Source: Bacteroidota bacterium
GTDB lineage: Bacteria > Bacteroidota > JABWAT01
Direction of reading: 5' to 3'
Assembly: GCA_020161835.1 (NCBI GenBank)
Contig: JAIUNL010000019.1
Span: 1 to 64,000 of the forward strand
DNA length: 64,000 nt
Shown here: positions 40,994-50,900 of the stretch, in pieces
How the letters are laid out: each line of letters begins with the position of its first letter
How positions within the stretch are numbered: the stretch's first letter is position 1
Made by a program: the position numbers and the translations under genes
Notes under the pieces: generated by a model
Databases searched by the model: none
Told to the model about the DNA's origin: nothing
The model's input: the letters and a program-made list of their open reading frames with translations, nothing else

Positions 40994-41074
40994 CATGCAA
41001 TACATTTGAAGAGTTCCCGGATGAAAAATATTTTTTTTAGGATGTGAGTTGTTTGGGAATTGGGGAGATGGGGA

Positions 41075-41115
41075 AAATGCTATCGTCCCGGTTCAAGCCC
41101 TGGAAGATAGCATTT
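41075..41115 (-). terminator. Possible terminator hairpin after queF
   Basis: AAATGCTATC (41075-41084) and GATAGCATTT (41106-41115) form a 10-bp stem around a 21-base loop, 23 bases past the queF stop on the minus strand. The T tract is short, so termination is uncertain. Confidence 0.45.
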
Positions 41116-41137
41116 GTTTTGTATGGGTGTAAGCCCC

Positions 41138-41560
41138 TCAACGAACCCGGTTTTTAATATCCGTGGTTTCGTATTTGGCATCAGAACGCAGGCGGATGAC
41201 AGTTGTTACGTTTCCGCGGGCATTGAAATCGCCTATGACTTCAAGAAAACGCGGATTGAGTTTTTCCTTCAGAATGTCATAAATCTCATTGGTCACGCCT
41301 TCATGGCTGATGTGGCGATCCCGGTAATTGTTCAGCCACAGTTTGAATGCCTTGAGTTCAACAATCAGTTTGTCTGGAATGTAATTCACGTAAACCCGGG
41401 CAAAGTCAGGGTAGCCGGAACGCGGACACAGGCAGGTAAATTCTGGATAGTCAATTTCAATCAGGTAATCACGGTCCTGAAATTTATTTTCCCAGATTTC
41501 AAGTTCAAATTCAGTAACGGCTTTTTCACCGTACATCAGATCTTTTACAACAGTTTTCAT
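41138..41560 (-). CDS. queF: NADPH-dependent 7-cyano-7-deazaguanine reductase
   Basis: A 140-residue type I (unimodular) QueF that reduces preQ0 to preQ1 in queuosine synthesis, a tunnelling-fold enzyme. The catalytic Cys is in EFTCLCPRSGYPDFARV (the LCP cysteine, with the conserved Asp after it). The QueF motif ELKAFKLWLNNYRDRH follows near residue 68, then the substrate glutamate region SHEGVTNEIYD. Other queuosine genes are not nearby. The upstream DNA holds a REP element rather than a recognisable promoter. Confidence 0.95.
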   Translation of the reverse strand: MKTVVKDLMYGEKAVTEFELEIWENKFQDRDYLIEIDYPEFTCLCPRSGYPDFARVYVNYIPDKLIVELKAFKLWLNNYRDRHISHEGVTNEIYDILKEKLNPRFLEVIGDFNARGNVTTVIRLRSDAKYETTDIKNRVR

Positions 41561-42206
41561 ATAAATCCTTGCTTTTTAATCAGGCTGTCATTCCCGTGTT
41601 GTAAATCCGTCAACCGACGGAAAGACGGGAATCCATCCCTGGTATTCTTATTTATTTTTACAAAAGTGGTTTTTCAGGGGATCGATTTCAATTTTGAAAC
41701 GGGAAAAAGTTGACCACCACAAAGGGCACGAAGGGAATTCTAAGAACACGAAGAAGAAGGATCGTTTTATCAGTTATTGATCCCCCTGCAACAATGAACG
41801 TATTCAACCCCTGTTGGGGTTGTTTCTCTGTTGGATTATTTTACCCGGGTTCATTTTATTCACCCGGGGCTATTCATGTTGAATCCCTGTGGGATTTATA
41901 AAAACTTCGTTTTAAGATTCTGACTTTCACCTTTCGACAACCACTTCGTTCATCGATACATCCCGAAAGCCTATCAAAGGCCGTCCTTCGACATACTTTG
42001 AATACCAGATTTAAAACGTTCGGGGTACTCAGAATGCCACAGTCAGCAACCAGTTCTAAAACCTAACAGCTATAAGCTAATAGCTAACAGCTATTTTCCG
42101 TCACCAAAAGTGATTCTGAGTTAAATAATTTCTAAATTCGGAAATTATTTCCAAAGAAAAATCGTTAGTTTTCAGTTAGAATAGCAAGTAAATAAGGAAA
42201 GATTGA
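41561..42206. repeat. Repeat-rich gap upstream of aceE
   Basis: No gene in 646 bases. In order: a REP-like palindrome (41587-41635, TCATTCCCGTG...CACGGG-type, diverged from that in gspG); a CACAAAGGGCACGAAG-type repeat (41715-41760); one reverse unit of the REP family that surrounds the Y1 transposase (41801-41900); a CCTTCGACATACTTTG-type repeat (about 41980-42040); and a heptad array AACAGCT, ATAAGCT, AATAGCT, AACAGCT (42065-42092). The aceE promoter was not recognised. Confidence 0.6.
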
Positions 42207-44885
42207 ATGTCTGATCAGACGCCGGTAAACCCTGAAATCAGTGAAATTGAAAACCAGGAATGGATGGAATCCCTCGATTATGTGCTTCAGCACGGGGGTC
42301 CGCAACGGGTAATTGAAATTCTTCGCCTCTTAAACATCCGGGCAAAAAAAGCCGGGGTTGAAGTTCCGTTCACAGCAAATACACCTTACATCAATTCCAT
42401 CCCCAGAGAAAAACAGCCTCCTTTCCCGGGTGATATTGAAATTGAAAACCGCATCAGCTCCATTCTTCGCTGGAATGCCATGTCGATGGTTGTGAAGGCA
42501 AACCGGGTTGAAGATGGCATTGGCGGACATATTTCAACCTATGCCTCAGCAGCAACTTTATATGAAATCGGCTTCAACCACTTTTTCCGTGCAAAAACCG
42601 ATACTTTCGAAGGCGATCAGATTTTCTTTCAGGGTCACATGTCTCCCGGCGTGTATTCCCGTGCTTTTCTTGAAGGACGGTTAACCGAGGAACATTTGCT
42701 GAACTTCCGCAGGGAACTTGCACCGACCGGCGGACTTTCCTCTTACCCGCACCCCTGGCTGATGCCGACGTTCTGGCAATTCCCGACCGTTTCAATGGGC
42801 TTAGGTCCGATCATGGCCATTTATCAGGCCCGGTTTAACCGGTATCTCGAAGATCGTGGTGCAAAACCAAAATCAGACGCCAAAGTCTGGGCGTTCCTTG
42901 GTGATGGTGAAACTGACGAACCTGAAACATTGGGTGCCATCAATCTGGCTTCCCGTGAAAAGCTCGATAACCTCATCTTTTTAATTAACTGTAACCTTCA
43001 GCGTCTCGACGGACCAGTTCGCGGCAACGGAAAAATCATTCAGGAACTTGAAGCTGCTTTCCGTGGCGCAGGCTGGAATGTAATCAAAGTAATCTGGGGA
43101 AGTGACTGGGATGCCATTCTGACCAAGGATACCAAAGGAAAACTCGTCAAGAGAATGGGTGAAGTGGTTGATGGTCAGTGGCAGAAATTTTCGGTTGAAT
43201 CCGGCGCATACTTCAGAAAAGAATTTTTTGGTGTTGACCCTGAATTGCTCGACATGGTAAGCCATCTTTCTGATGAACAGCTCAGAAAACTGGGCCGTGG
43301 CGGTCACGATATGGAAAAAGTCTATGCCGCGTACCATGCTGCAACCACACATACCGGTCAGCCAACGGTCATTCTTGCCCACACCATCAAAGGATACGGC
43401 ATGGGTGAATCGGGTGAAGGAAAAAATATTTCCCATCAGCAGAAAAAATTAAACGAAGACGAACTCAGGGAATTCCGTTCTCGTTTCGGAATCCCCATTT
43501 CCGATGATGAAGTGGCAAAAGCACCGTTTTACAAACCTGCCGCCGATTCGAACGAAATGAAATATCTCATGGATCGCCGGGCAAAACTGGGTGGATTCCT
43601 TCCAAGACGTGTTGTGGATCTTCGTCCGATCAAAACACCGCCTGTTGATGTGTTTAAAGAATTCTACGCCAGCAGTGACGGACGTGAAGCGTCTTCAACC
43701 ATGATTTTTGTGCGCATTTTAACCAAACTTCTCAAAGACAAGGAAATCGGGAAACTCATCGTTCCCATCGTTCCTGATGAAGCAAGAACGTTTGGTATGG
43801 AAGCACTCTTCAGACAAATCGGAATTTATTCCCACGTTGGTCAGGTTTACGAACCGGTTGACCGTGATCAGCTTCTCTATTACAAAGAAGCCAAAGACGG
43901 ACAGATTCTTGAAGAAGGAATTACTGAAGCTGGCGGAATGTCGAGTTTTATTGCTGCCGGAACGTCTTATGCCAATCATGGCCTGAACATGATTCCGTTT
44001 TTCATTTATTATTCCATGTTCGGATTCCAGCGGATCGGTGATCTGATCTGGGCTGCTGCCGATCTTCAGGTCAAAGGATTTCTAGTTGGCGGAACTGCCG
44101 GCCGGACAACCCTGAACGGAGAAGGACTTCAGCATCAGGATGGTCACAGTCATGTGCTTGCCTATCCGGTTCCGAACCTGAAAACCTATGATCCGACTTT
44201 CTCATTTGAACTGGCAGTCATCATTCGTGATGGCATCAGAAGAATGTACGAAGAACAGGAAAATATTTTCTACTATCTCACCATAATGAATGAGAATTAT
44301 GCCCATCCGGCTATGCCTGAAGGTGCAGAAGAAGGCATTCTCAAGGGGATTTACAAACTAAAACCGTCTGCAAAACCCGGGAACAAGCTTAAAGCCAATC
44401 TGCTCGGTTCCGGAACGATTCTGAATGAAGTTCTCAAAGCTCAGGATTTACTTGAGAGTAAATATGGCGTTTCAGTTGATGTTTGGTCGGTGACCAGTTA
44501 CAAGGAACTGCGCAATGATGCACTTACTGCAGAACGGCACAACCTGCTTCATCCATCCGATAAACAAAAAACGCCTTACATCCAGACCGTTTTCGACGGA
44601 AAAGAAGATGCCGTTTATGTGGCTGCTTCAGATTATCTGAAACTCATGCCAGACATGATTGCCAAATGGATGCCCAAAACCCTCACAACGTTAGGCACAG
44701 ACGGATTCGGACGGAGTGAAACCCGTGAAGAACTTCGCAGTTTCTTCGAAGTGGATGCCCGTTATATCGCCGTTGCAACTCTTTATGCCCTTGCCAAAGA
44801 CGGCAAACTGAAAATGACGGACGTGTCGAAAGCCATCAAAGCGCTTGACATCAATCCGGATAAATTAAACCCGATGATTTCTTAA
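42207..44885 (+). CDS. aceE: Pyruvate dehydrogenase E1, homodimeric type
   Basis: An 892-residue thiamine-diphosphate enzyme that decarboxylates pyruvate and acetylates the lipoyl groups of E2. It is the single-chain (AceE) type, not alpha/beta. Visible parts: HISTYASAATLYEIGFNHFF near residue 110, SYPHPWLMPTFWQFPTVSMG near 180, the TPP motif GDGETDEPETLGAI near 233 to NCNLQRLDGPVRGN near 262, and later GLQHQDGHSH. Length matches the E. coli enzyme. It precedes aceF by 16 bases with AAGGAAGG between, so the two are one operon. E3 is not in the window. Confidence 0.96.
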   Translation: MSDQTPVNPEISEIENQEWMESLDYVLQHGGPQRVIEILRLLNIRAKKAGVEVPFTANTPYINSIPREKQPPFPGDIEIENRISSILRWNAMSMVVKANRVEDGIGGHISTYASAATLYEIGFNHFFRAKTDTFEGDQIFFQGHMSPGVYSRAFLEGRLTEEHLLNFRRELAPTGGLSSYPHPWLMPTFWQFPTVSMGLGPIMAIYQARFNRYLEDRGAKPKSDAKVWAFLGDGETDEPETLGAINLASREKLDNLIFLINCNLQRLDGPVRGNGKIIQELEAAFRGAGWNVIKVIWGSDWDAILTKDTKGKLVKRMGEVVDGQWQKFSVESGAYFRKEFFGVDPELLDMVSHLSDEQLRKLGRGGHDMEKVYAAYHAATTHTGQPTVILAHTIKGYGMGESGEGKNISHQQKKLNEDELREFRSRFGIPISDDEVAKAPFYKPAADSNEMKYLMDRRAKLGGFLPRRVVDLRPIKTPPVDVFKEFYASSDGREASSTMIFVRILTKLLKDKEIGKLIVPIVPDEARTFGMEALFRQIGIYSHVGQVYEPVDRDQLLYYKEAKDGQILEEGITEAGGMSSFIAAGTSYANHGLNMIPFFIYYSMFGFQRIGDLIWAAADLQVKGFLVGGTAGRTTLNGEGLQHQDGHSHVLAYPVPNLKTYDPTFSFELAVIIRDGIRRMYEEQENIFYYLTIMNENYAHPAMPEGAEEGILKGIYKLKPSAKPGNKLKANLLGSGTILNEVLKAQDLLESKYGVSVDVWSVTSYKELRNDALTAERHNLLHPSDKQKTPYIQTVFDGKEDAVYVAASDYLKLMPDMIAKWMPKTLTTLGTDGFGRSETREELRSFFEVDARYIAVATLYALAKDGKLKMTDVSKAIKALDINPDKLNPMIS

Positions 44886-44901
44886 GGAAGGAAGAACTAA
44901 A

Positions 44902-46533
44902 ATGCTTAAAGAATTTACTCTTCCTGATTTAGGTGACGGAATTAAAAAAGCCGTTGTTCTGAAGGTTTTTGTAAAACCCGGTGACAAGATCGAAGAAGAT
45001 GCGCCGGTTATTGAAATTGAATCTGACAAAGCCACCATTGAAGTGCCGTCTACAGTTACCGGGGTTGTGAAAGAAGTCCGGATCAAAGAAGGCGAAGAAG
45101 CCACTCATGGAATGGTTCTTTTACTCGTTGAAACAGGTGAAGCTGCTGCCGTTGCTCCGGCTCCGGTTGCACCAGTCGTTGAAACACCTGCTACCAAAGT
45201 TGCAGAAGTTCCTGTTGCGGTTGTCTCTGCACCTTCAGTGGAATCAGTAGTTGAAGTGACTTTACCTGATCTGGGTGACGGAATAAAAAGTGCTGACATT
45301 CTGAAGGTTACGGTAAAAGTTGGTGATACCGTTTCGGTTGATCAGGGAATTCTGGAAGTGGGTTCTGATAAAGCCACAATTGAAATTCCGTCTCCCGTTT
45401 CTGGTGTGGTAACCGAATTATTTGTTAAGGAAGGCGATAAGGCCACAATCGGACAGGTTGTTCTGAAAATTAAATCTTCAGTTTCTGCTCCTGTACCGGT
45501 TTCAGTTGCAAAAACAGAACCGGTCGCCCCGGTTGTCTCGGCTCCGGTTCCTGCAAAACCTGAATCGCCAAAAGCAGCTCCGGTTTCTTCTGATGTTCAG
45601 CCGGCAACAAAGAAAAATGCGGCTCCTGCTGCTCCTTCAGTTCGTAGGCTGGCCCGTGAAATTGGAGTGAATGTTGATGAAATTCCCGGAACGGGTTCCG
45701 GCGGCCGCTTAACACAGGAAGATGTGAAATCCTGGTCGAAAAAACTGCATCAGCAAAAAGGAAGTTCAGTTGTTTCTGGCGGACAAACTGCCGGAATTGC
45801 ACAAAAACCACTTCCCGATTTTGCGAAATACGGTTCAATTGAGCGCAAGCCGATGTCCACCATCCGGTATAAAACCGCTGAGCATCTCAGTTACGCCTGG
45901 CAGACCATTCCGCATGTTACGCAATTTGATAAGGCGGATATTACGTCGCTTGAAGTGCTCAGAAAACAGTTTTCTCCCGCTCTTGAAAAACAAGGCGCAA
46001 AACTGACTATGACCGCAATTCTGGTCAAAGTTCTGGCATCAGCTTTGAAAAAATATCCGAATTTCAATTCAGCGGTGGATATGACCACCAAGGAAGTGAT
46101 TTACAAAAATTATTTCCATATCGGTGTAGCTGTTGATACCGAAGCCGGACTTATGGTTCCTGTCATCCGGGATGCAGACAAGAAAAATATCACCAAGATC
46201 GCTTTAGATCTGAATGATATTGCCACCCGTGCAAGAAACCGGAAAATTACACCGGATGATCTTCAGGGCGGATGTATGTCGATCACCAATCTGGGCGGAA
46301 TCGGCGGAACGAGTTTCACACCGATTGTAAATTCACCTGAAGTTGCCATTCTTGGCGTTTCTCGTGGGTCAATGGAACCCGTCTGGAACGGAACTGCCTT
46401 TGAACCAAAACTCATGCTTCCGCTGTCACTTTCCTACGATCACCGGATTATTGATGGTGCTGATGCTGCCCGGTTTTTACGCTGGGTTGTTGAAGCACTT
46501 GAACAGCCGCTGAAGCTTCTGATTGAAGGATAA
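44902..46533 (+). CDS. aceF: Pyruvate dehydrogenase E2, dihydrolipoyl acetyltransferase
   Basis: A 543-residue E2 core. Two lipoyl domains: residues 1-75 with Lys43 in ESDKATIEVPS, and about 115-190 with GSDKATIEIPS. Each is followed by an Ala/Pro/Val-rich flexible linker. The peripheral-subunit-binding domain is PSVRRLAREIGVNVDEIPGT near 245. The catalytic domain (about 305-543) ends with SLSYDHRIIDGADAARFLRW, holding the active-site His and Asp. It transfers acetyl groups from E1 to coenzyme A. A degenerate heptad stretch and a REP follow the stop. Confidence 0.96.
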   Translation: MLKEFTLPDLGDGIKKAVVLKVFVKPGDKIEEDAPVIEIESDKATIEVPSTVTGVVKEVRIKEGEEATHGMVLLLVETGEAAAVAPAPVAPVVETPATKVAEVPVAVVSAPSVESVVEVTLPDLGDGIKSADILKVTVKVGDTVSVDQGILEVGSDKATIEIPSPVSGVVTELFVKEGDKATIGQVVLKIKSSVSAPVPVSVAKTEPVAPVVSAPVPAKPESPKAAPVSSDVQPATKKNAAPAAPSVRRLAREIGVNVDEIPGTGSGGRLTQEDVKSWSKKLHQQKGSSVVSGGQTAGIAQKPLPDFAKYGSIERKPMSTIRYKTAEHLSYAWQTIPHVTQFDKADITSLEVLRKQFSPALEKQGAKLTMTAILVKVLASALKKYPNFNSAVDMTTKEVIYKNYFHIGVAVDTEAGLMVPVIRDADKKNITKIALDLNDIATRARNRKITPDDLQGGCMSITNLGGIGGTSFTPIVNSPEVAILGVSRGSMEPVWNGTAFEPKLMLPLSLSYDHRIIDGADAARFLRWVVEALEQPLKLLIEG

Positions 46534-46536
46534 CGA

Positions 46537-46606
46537 TGGTTACAGGGGACAAATTACGGGTCACAACTCTATCTGCTGTCATCCCGGACTTGATCCGGGA
46601 TCCAGC
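46537..46606 (+). repeat. Degenerate heptads and a REP after aceF
   Basis: GGTTACA, GGGGACA, AATTACG, GGTCACA (46540-46567), followed by the dispersed palindrome GTCATCCCGGACTTGATCCG (46578-46597). This again pairs heptads with a REP at a gene end. Confidence 0.55.
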
Positions 46607-46628
46607 ATTTTAATAAAAAAGTTCCAAA

Positions 46629-47009
46629 TTGAAAACAAATAAATCGCTCATGATTCTGGTTGCAGGGCCTTACCGGTCTGGAACAAACGATCAACCTGAA
46701 CTCATCGCTGCAAATGTAAAAGCCATGACCGATATGGCTCTCGAATTATATAAACTTGGGCATTTGCCGGTTTTGGGAGAGTGGTTTGCTCTTCCCTTAA
46801 TTGAGGCTGCCGGATCAAAAGAAACAGGTGATCAGATTTTCAACGAAATCTTTCACCCGGTTGCTGTTCAGCTGATTGATCACTGTGATGCCGTTATGCG
46901 GATCGGCGGACCTTCTGCCGGAGCTGACGAAATGATAAAGGCCGGACAGAAAAAAGGAAAAATCATTTTCCACAAGCTTTCAGAAATTCCCACCTATGGA
47001 AAGCGGTAA
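46629..47009 (+). CDS. DUF4406-like protein (nucleoside deoxyribosyltransferase-like fold)
   Basis: A 126-residue protein with LMILVAGPYRSGTNDQPELI at the start, LELYKLGHLPVLGEWFALPL in the middle, and DAVMRIGGPSAGADEMIKAGQKKGKIIFH near the end. This arrangement resembles DUF4406 and the wider nucleoside 2-deoxyribosyltransferase-like superfamily, which handles nucleotides. The start is uncertain: TTG at 46629 or ATG at 46650, neither with a good ribosome site. It is a separate small transcription unit after aceEF; no pathway is clear from context. Confidence 0.65.
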   Translation: MKTNKSLMILVAGPYRSGTNDQPELIAANVKAMTDMALELYKLGHLPVLGEWFALPLIEAAGSKETGDQIFNEIFHPVAVQLIDHCDAVMRIGGPSAGADEMIKAGQKKGKIIFHKLSEIPTYGKR

Positions 47010-47087
47010 GAATCCACTTCATTCATTTCCTTTCTTGCGCAAGGCATTGCTTTTATTTACCTTAGGTGAATTCATTTTACCTGAGAT

Positions 47088-50000
47088 ATGCGGTTATCAC
47101 TTTTTATCTTCATTTGCCTTTTTCCGCTAACTGGATTTGCCCAGCCATTGGGCCACGTAACCTATTCCGTTAATGAAAATCTGCCGAGTAATTTTACAAA
47201 ATCGCTGACTCAGGACCAGGATGGTCTCATTTGGATTGCCACCGATGGCGGGCTCGTCAGGTTTGACGGTGAACAAATGGTAACCTACACCCGGGATCTT
47301 CCTTCTCTTCTGGTAAAGTCAGTTTTATATGTACCCGGAAAAGGTGTTTACGTTCTTACTGACCGGGGATTGTGTCTGATTTCACGCTCAGGCTTCAGTT
47401 GGAAGACTCTTACTATCATTCCAGGGTCTGATGAGGTGACTGATTCAACACTTCATTTTGCAAAAACCTTGTATCATGACCGGAACGGTAAATTGTGGTT
47501 GGGTGAATCTGATGCGATTGTTTCATGGGACGGAAAAAAGTTAACCCGGTTTACTCTTGATCCCAAATATCACACCGACAGTTTTTCAAGATCCTTCGCA
47601 TTTTTTGAAAATGAGTACGGAGATTTTTATGCTGCATCATGGGGTGGCGTTTTATTCCACCTTGATTCAGCACAAACTAATTTTGTTGAGATTCCGCTTG
47701 GAATTGATGAACCGGTTCACAGGTTTTATGCCGTATCTCAGATTGGTACCAACCGGTTCTGGTTGGGAACCAAATTTGGGATTTATGAACTTTCAACACC
47801 TTCTGATCCTAATCAGTCAACAGCCCGTAAAGTTTCTGATATTCCGGGTGCAAATGCGTTTGTATGGGAAGGTGGAAACTCAGTTTGGGCCGGAACTCTG
47901 AATTCCGGACTTTTCCGGTTAAAAATGAGTGAATCGGGAATTGAATCAGAGCAAATTGGTGAGCTGGGTCTTAAAACCATAACCAGTTTTTTTCTTGATA
48001 ATGAAAAAAGAGCCTGGGTTACTTCAGATGAGGGTGTTCACCTGTTTTATACCCAATATTCTGAGATCAGACTTGGGGCTACTGAACCGAGAATTCTTAA
48101 AGCGGCCTCAAAGGCAGGTGACCGCAGTCTTCTGGTAACCGATTTTAAAAATCTCATCCTTCTTGATATTTATGATTCTTCAATAGAACCCCTGTTTATA
48201 ATCAGGAACAGTGAAATTGATTTGGTTGATGCAATTTCTGACGGGAAAACCATTTGGGTTTCTTACCGGAATGGTGAACTCAAAAAAATAAGCGGAAACA
48301 AAACTGAAACCATTATTCACGGGATGGATTCCAAACGAAACAGTTTGTTAACCCTCGATCATTTTCAAAATCTCTGGGGTCGGGAAGAACAGTCAAGAAC
48401 CATTTTCCGGGTAGATCCTACCGGTGAAATAAAAATATTTGGCGTTCCGGAAGGAATTGCTTCAGCAATAAATTCGATCAGAGCACTTGATGATTCAACT
48501 TTGTACTTGACCGGAAACGGAAATAAAACCTGTTTGTTTAAATGGAACAGGGTTTTGGGTGCTTTTGATAATATTTCCCCTGAAATTAAAACCCAATTCA
48601 AAGGGGTTCTTGAAATTTATGATATTGAAAAAGATAAAAATGGAAATTTACTGCTGGGCACCAATGATGGTATTTACAGAGTAAATAACAGGGTTGCAAA
48701 GAAGGAGTATCCTGAAAATCCTGAGCAGCAGTTAGTGGTAAGAACCCTGGTGAAAAATAAAGCAGGCTGGGTTTGGTCGGGAACAGAACGGGGGCTGCTT
48801 GTTTTTACCGGAAAAGAATGGCTCGATCTTTCTGGTGTGAAGGGAACCTCAAATGCACCTCTGATCAACCATGGACTTGTCTTTGCAGACACCACCAAAA
48901 TATTTATTGCAACAACCCGGCAAATTCTGTCTTACCGGTTTCCGTCACTATCGAAAAAAACCTTTCCGCCCATCATTCTTTCCCTAACCGTTAATGGTGC
49001 CGATGATCCTGAACGCATTTATTCGGGAAGTGCCATCGAGATCAGTTTTCAATCACCGGTTTTCCCGGCTGAACCTGTTAACTACCAATACAGAATTATC
49101 GGGGTTCATCAGGATTGGATTAACCTGGGCAGACAAAACCAGATTCATCTTTCCGGTCTTGAAGCAGATGCCTGGCAGATTGAATTCAGGGCACAAAAGG
49201 CAGGTGCGACCTGGAGTGACATCAGAACCTATCAGCTCGATATTGTGGCGCCGTTTTATTATTCCCTTCCGGCAAAAATAAGTTATGTTCTGGCTGGTAT
49301 TTTTCTTTTCTGGATTTCAATTTCAAGTATTACAAGATTCCGTACCCGGAAACTTGAACAAAACCAAAAGGAGTTGCAGGCCCTTGTTTCTGAACGGACT
49401 TCAGAGCTGCGGGAAGAAAAAAATAAAACGGATGAAGCTTTTCATCAATTGAAAGAAAAAGAAAAGGAACTTCACCAGTCATTGGATGAATTGACCGAAG
49501 CCAACCAGATTAAAGCCGAATTGATCGGGATGGCATCACACGAACTCAGAAATCCGTTGCAATCCATTTTAGGTTATGCTGAATTATTAGAAACAAAGAT
49601 GGGTTCTGAAAAGGACAAAGAAAGCATCAACCGGATTCATCAATCTGCTCAGCGAATGCTTAAGCTGGTAAACAGTTTGGTTGATTCCCAGGTACTTGAA
49701 ACGGGAAATCTCAGACTTTCGTTTTCTACAATTAATATGGCCGACATCGTTCAGTCTGTAATTCTTCAGAACTACCCTCAGGCTGAGAAAAAGAATCAGA
49801 CCGTTTTCTTCGATCCACCTGATCATTCCTGTCTGATCAAAGCTGATGAAAATGCACTGAGGGAAATCATTGACAACATTCTGAACAATGCCATCAAATA
49901 TTCTTCTGGCGGTTCGGTCATCCGGGTAAAAATTTCACCGATGAATGAAAAAGTCAGACTTTCAATTACTGATCAGGGCCCGGGTTTAAGTGAAGATGAC

Positions 50001-50192
50001 CTGGAACATCTGTTCAAAAAATTCAGAAAACTGAGTGCAAAACCTACCGGCGGAGAACTTTCTACCGGGCTTGGACTTTCTATCGTTAAAAAACTGACTG
50101 ATATGCACGATGGAAAAGTCTGGGCAGAATCTCATTCAGGATCTGGTTCAACCTTCCATGTAGAATTCCCCCGATATTTCTCTGCAGATTAA
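47088..50192 (+). CDS. Two-component propeller sensor histidine kinase
   Basis: A 1034-residue kinase. Signal peptide 1-18; a long periplasmic region (about 20-640) of two-component-propeller repeats such as LTQDQDGLIWIATDGGLVRF and NRFWLGTKFGIYEL, probably two seven-bladed propellers; a Y_Y_Y domain (about 645-725) with NYQYRIIGVHQDWINLG; one membrane helix (about 735-755); a coiled coil; HisKA with the phospho-His in MASHELRNPLQSILGY near 815; HATPase with DQGPGLSEDDLEHLF and STGLGLSIVKKL. Unlike classical hybrid versions it has no receiver or DNA-binding domain. The signal is unknown. Confidence 0.9.
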   Translation: MRLSLFIFICLFPLTGFAQPLGHVTYSVNENLPSNFTKSLTQDQDGLIWIATDGGLVRFDGEQMVTYTRDLPSLLVKSVLYVPGKGVYVLTDRGLCLISRSGFSWKTLTIIPGSDEVTDSTLHFAKTLYHDRNGKLWLGESDAIVSWDGKKLTRFTLDPKYHTDSFSRSFAFFENEYGDFYAASWGGVLFHLDSAQTNFVEIPLGIDEPVHRFYAVSQIGTNRFWLGTKFGIYELSTPSDPNQSTARKVSDIPGANAFVWEGGNSVWAGTLNSGLFRLKMSESGIESEQIGELGLKTITSFFLDNEKRAWVTSDEGVHLFYTQYSEIRLGATEPRILKAASKAGDRSLLVTDFKNLILLDIYDSSIEPLFIIRNSEIDLVDAISDGKTIWVSYRNGELKKISGNKTETIIHGMDSKRNSLLTLDHFQNLWGREEQSRTIFRVDPTGEIKIFGVPEGIASAINSIRALDDSTLYLTGNGNKTCLFKWNRVLGAFDNISPEIKTQFKGVLEIYDIEKDKNGNLLLGTNDGIYRVNNRVAKKEYPENPEQQLVVRTLVKNKAGWVWSGTERGLLVFTGKEWLDLSGVKGTSNAPLINHGLVFADTTKIFIATTRQILSYRFPSLSKKTFPPIILSLTVNGADDPERIYSGSAIEISFQSPVFPAEPVNYQYRIIGVHQDWINLGRQNQIHLSGLEADAWQIEFRAQKAGATWSDIRTYQLDIVAPFYYSLPAKISYVLAGIFLFWISISSITRFRTRKLEQNQKELQALVSERTSELREEKNKTDEAFHQLKEKEKELHQSLDELTEANQIKAELIGMASHELRNPLQSILGYAELLETKMGSEKDKESINRIHQSAQRMLKLVNSLVDSQVLETGNLRLSFSTINMADIVQSVILQNYPQAEKKNQTVFFDPPDHSCLIKADENALREIIDNILNNAIKYSSGGSVIRVKISPMNEKVRLSITDQGPGLSEDDLEHLFKKFRKLSAKPTGGELSTGLGLSIVKKLTDMHDGKVWAESHSGSGSTFHVEFPRYFSAD

Positions 50193-50291
50193 AGGCAGAT
50201 GAAACTTTCCTTTCCTTGTTCATCTTTTTGGCTCAAAATTTGCTAGTGCCGCCCCTGCGTCTTATTTTTCAAAGAATTATAGTGAAAAGAG

Positions 50292-50888
50292 ATGATTGGA
50301 ATTAACGAATATTTGATTTCTGACTCGGTCATGACAAGTAAATTTGCCTGTGATCTAAAAAAATGCAAAGGTGCCTGTTGTGTGGAAGGGTTGGCCGGTC
50401 CGCCTGTTTCTGCAGACGAAATTGAAGTGATCAAGGAGCTTTATCCGAAAATCAAACACCTGCTCCGCCCTGAAGGCATTGCAATTATTGAAGAAAAAGG
50501 TGTTTCTGAAAAATGGGAAGGAACCGATGTTCTGACCTGTGTCAACGAAAAAGAATGTGTTTTTGTAGTATTTGATGATGGCATTGCCTTTTGCGGAATC
50601 GAAAAGGCCTTTTATCAGGGTCTTACTGATTTCAAAAAACCGGTAAGTTGCCATCTTTTCCCGATTCGTGTGAGAGATTTTTTCGGACAAAAAGCGTTAA
50701 ATGTGGTTGAAAGTGATGATTGCCGGCCGGCTTTCCTTCAGGGCCGCCGTGAAGACATTCCGGTTCATCAGTTTTTAAAGGAAGCCATTATAAGGCGTTT
50801 CGGCAAAGAGTTTTATGAAGGTCTCGACGACGAAATTTCGAAACGGCGGGCATTGAAGTCAAAAAAACGATCATCTTCAACTAAATAA
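50292..50888 (+). CDS. DUF3109-family cysteine-cluster protein
   Basis: A 198-residue cytoplasmic protein of the DUF3109/YkgJ-like group. The cysteines are clustered: CDLKKCKGACC near residues 19-29, then TCVNEKEC near 81, FCGIEKAFYQG near 97, SCHLFPIRV near 117 and DDCRPAF near 140, suggesting a bound metal or iron-sulfur centre. No enzymatic role is established. It lies 12 bases upstream of rpoN in the same direction, and the two are likely co-transcribed. Confidence 0.8.
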   Translation: MIGINEYLISDSVMTSKFACDLKKCKGACCVEGLAGPPVSADEIEVIKELYPKIKHLLRPEGIAIIEEKGVSEKWEGTDVLTCVNEKECVFVVFDDGIAFCGIEKAFYQGLTDFKKPVSCHLFPIRVRDFFGQKALNVVESDDCRPAFLQGRREDIPVHQFLKEAIIRRFGKEFYEGLDDEISKRRALKSKKRSSSTK

Positions 50889-50900
50889 GATACTTATAAC

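Noticed and set aside
41075-41115. A tRNA-like stretch with GGTTCAAGCCC
   Set aside because: It resembles a T-loop, but there is no acceptor, D or anticodon arm; the flanking inverted repeat fits a terminator-like hairpin better.
41114-41713. 199-codon open frame opposite queF
   Set aside because: queF is fully conserved on the other strand; this frame has no domain, no ribosome site and runs into repeat DNA.
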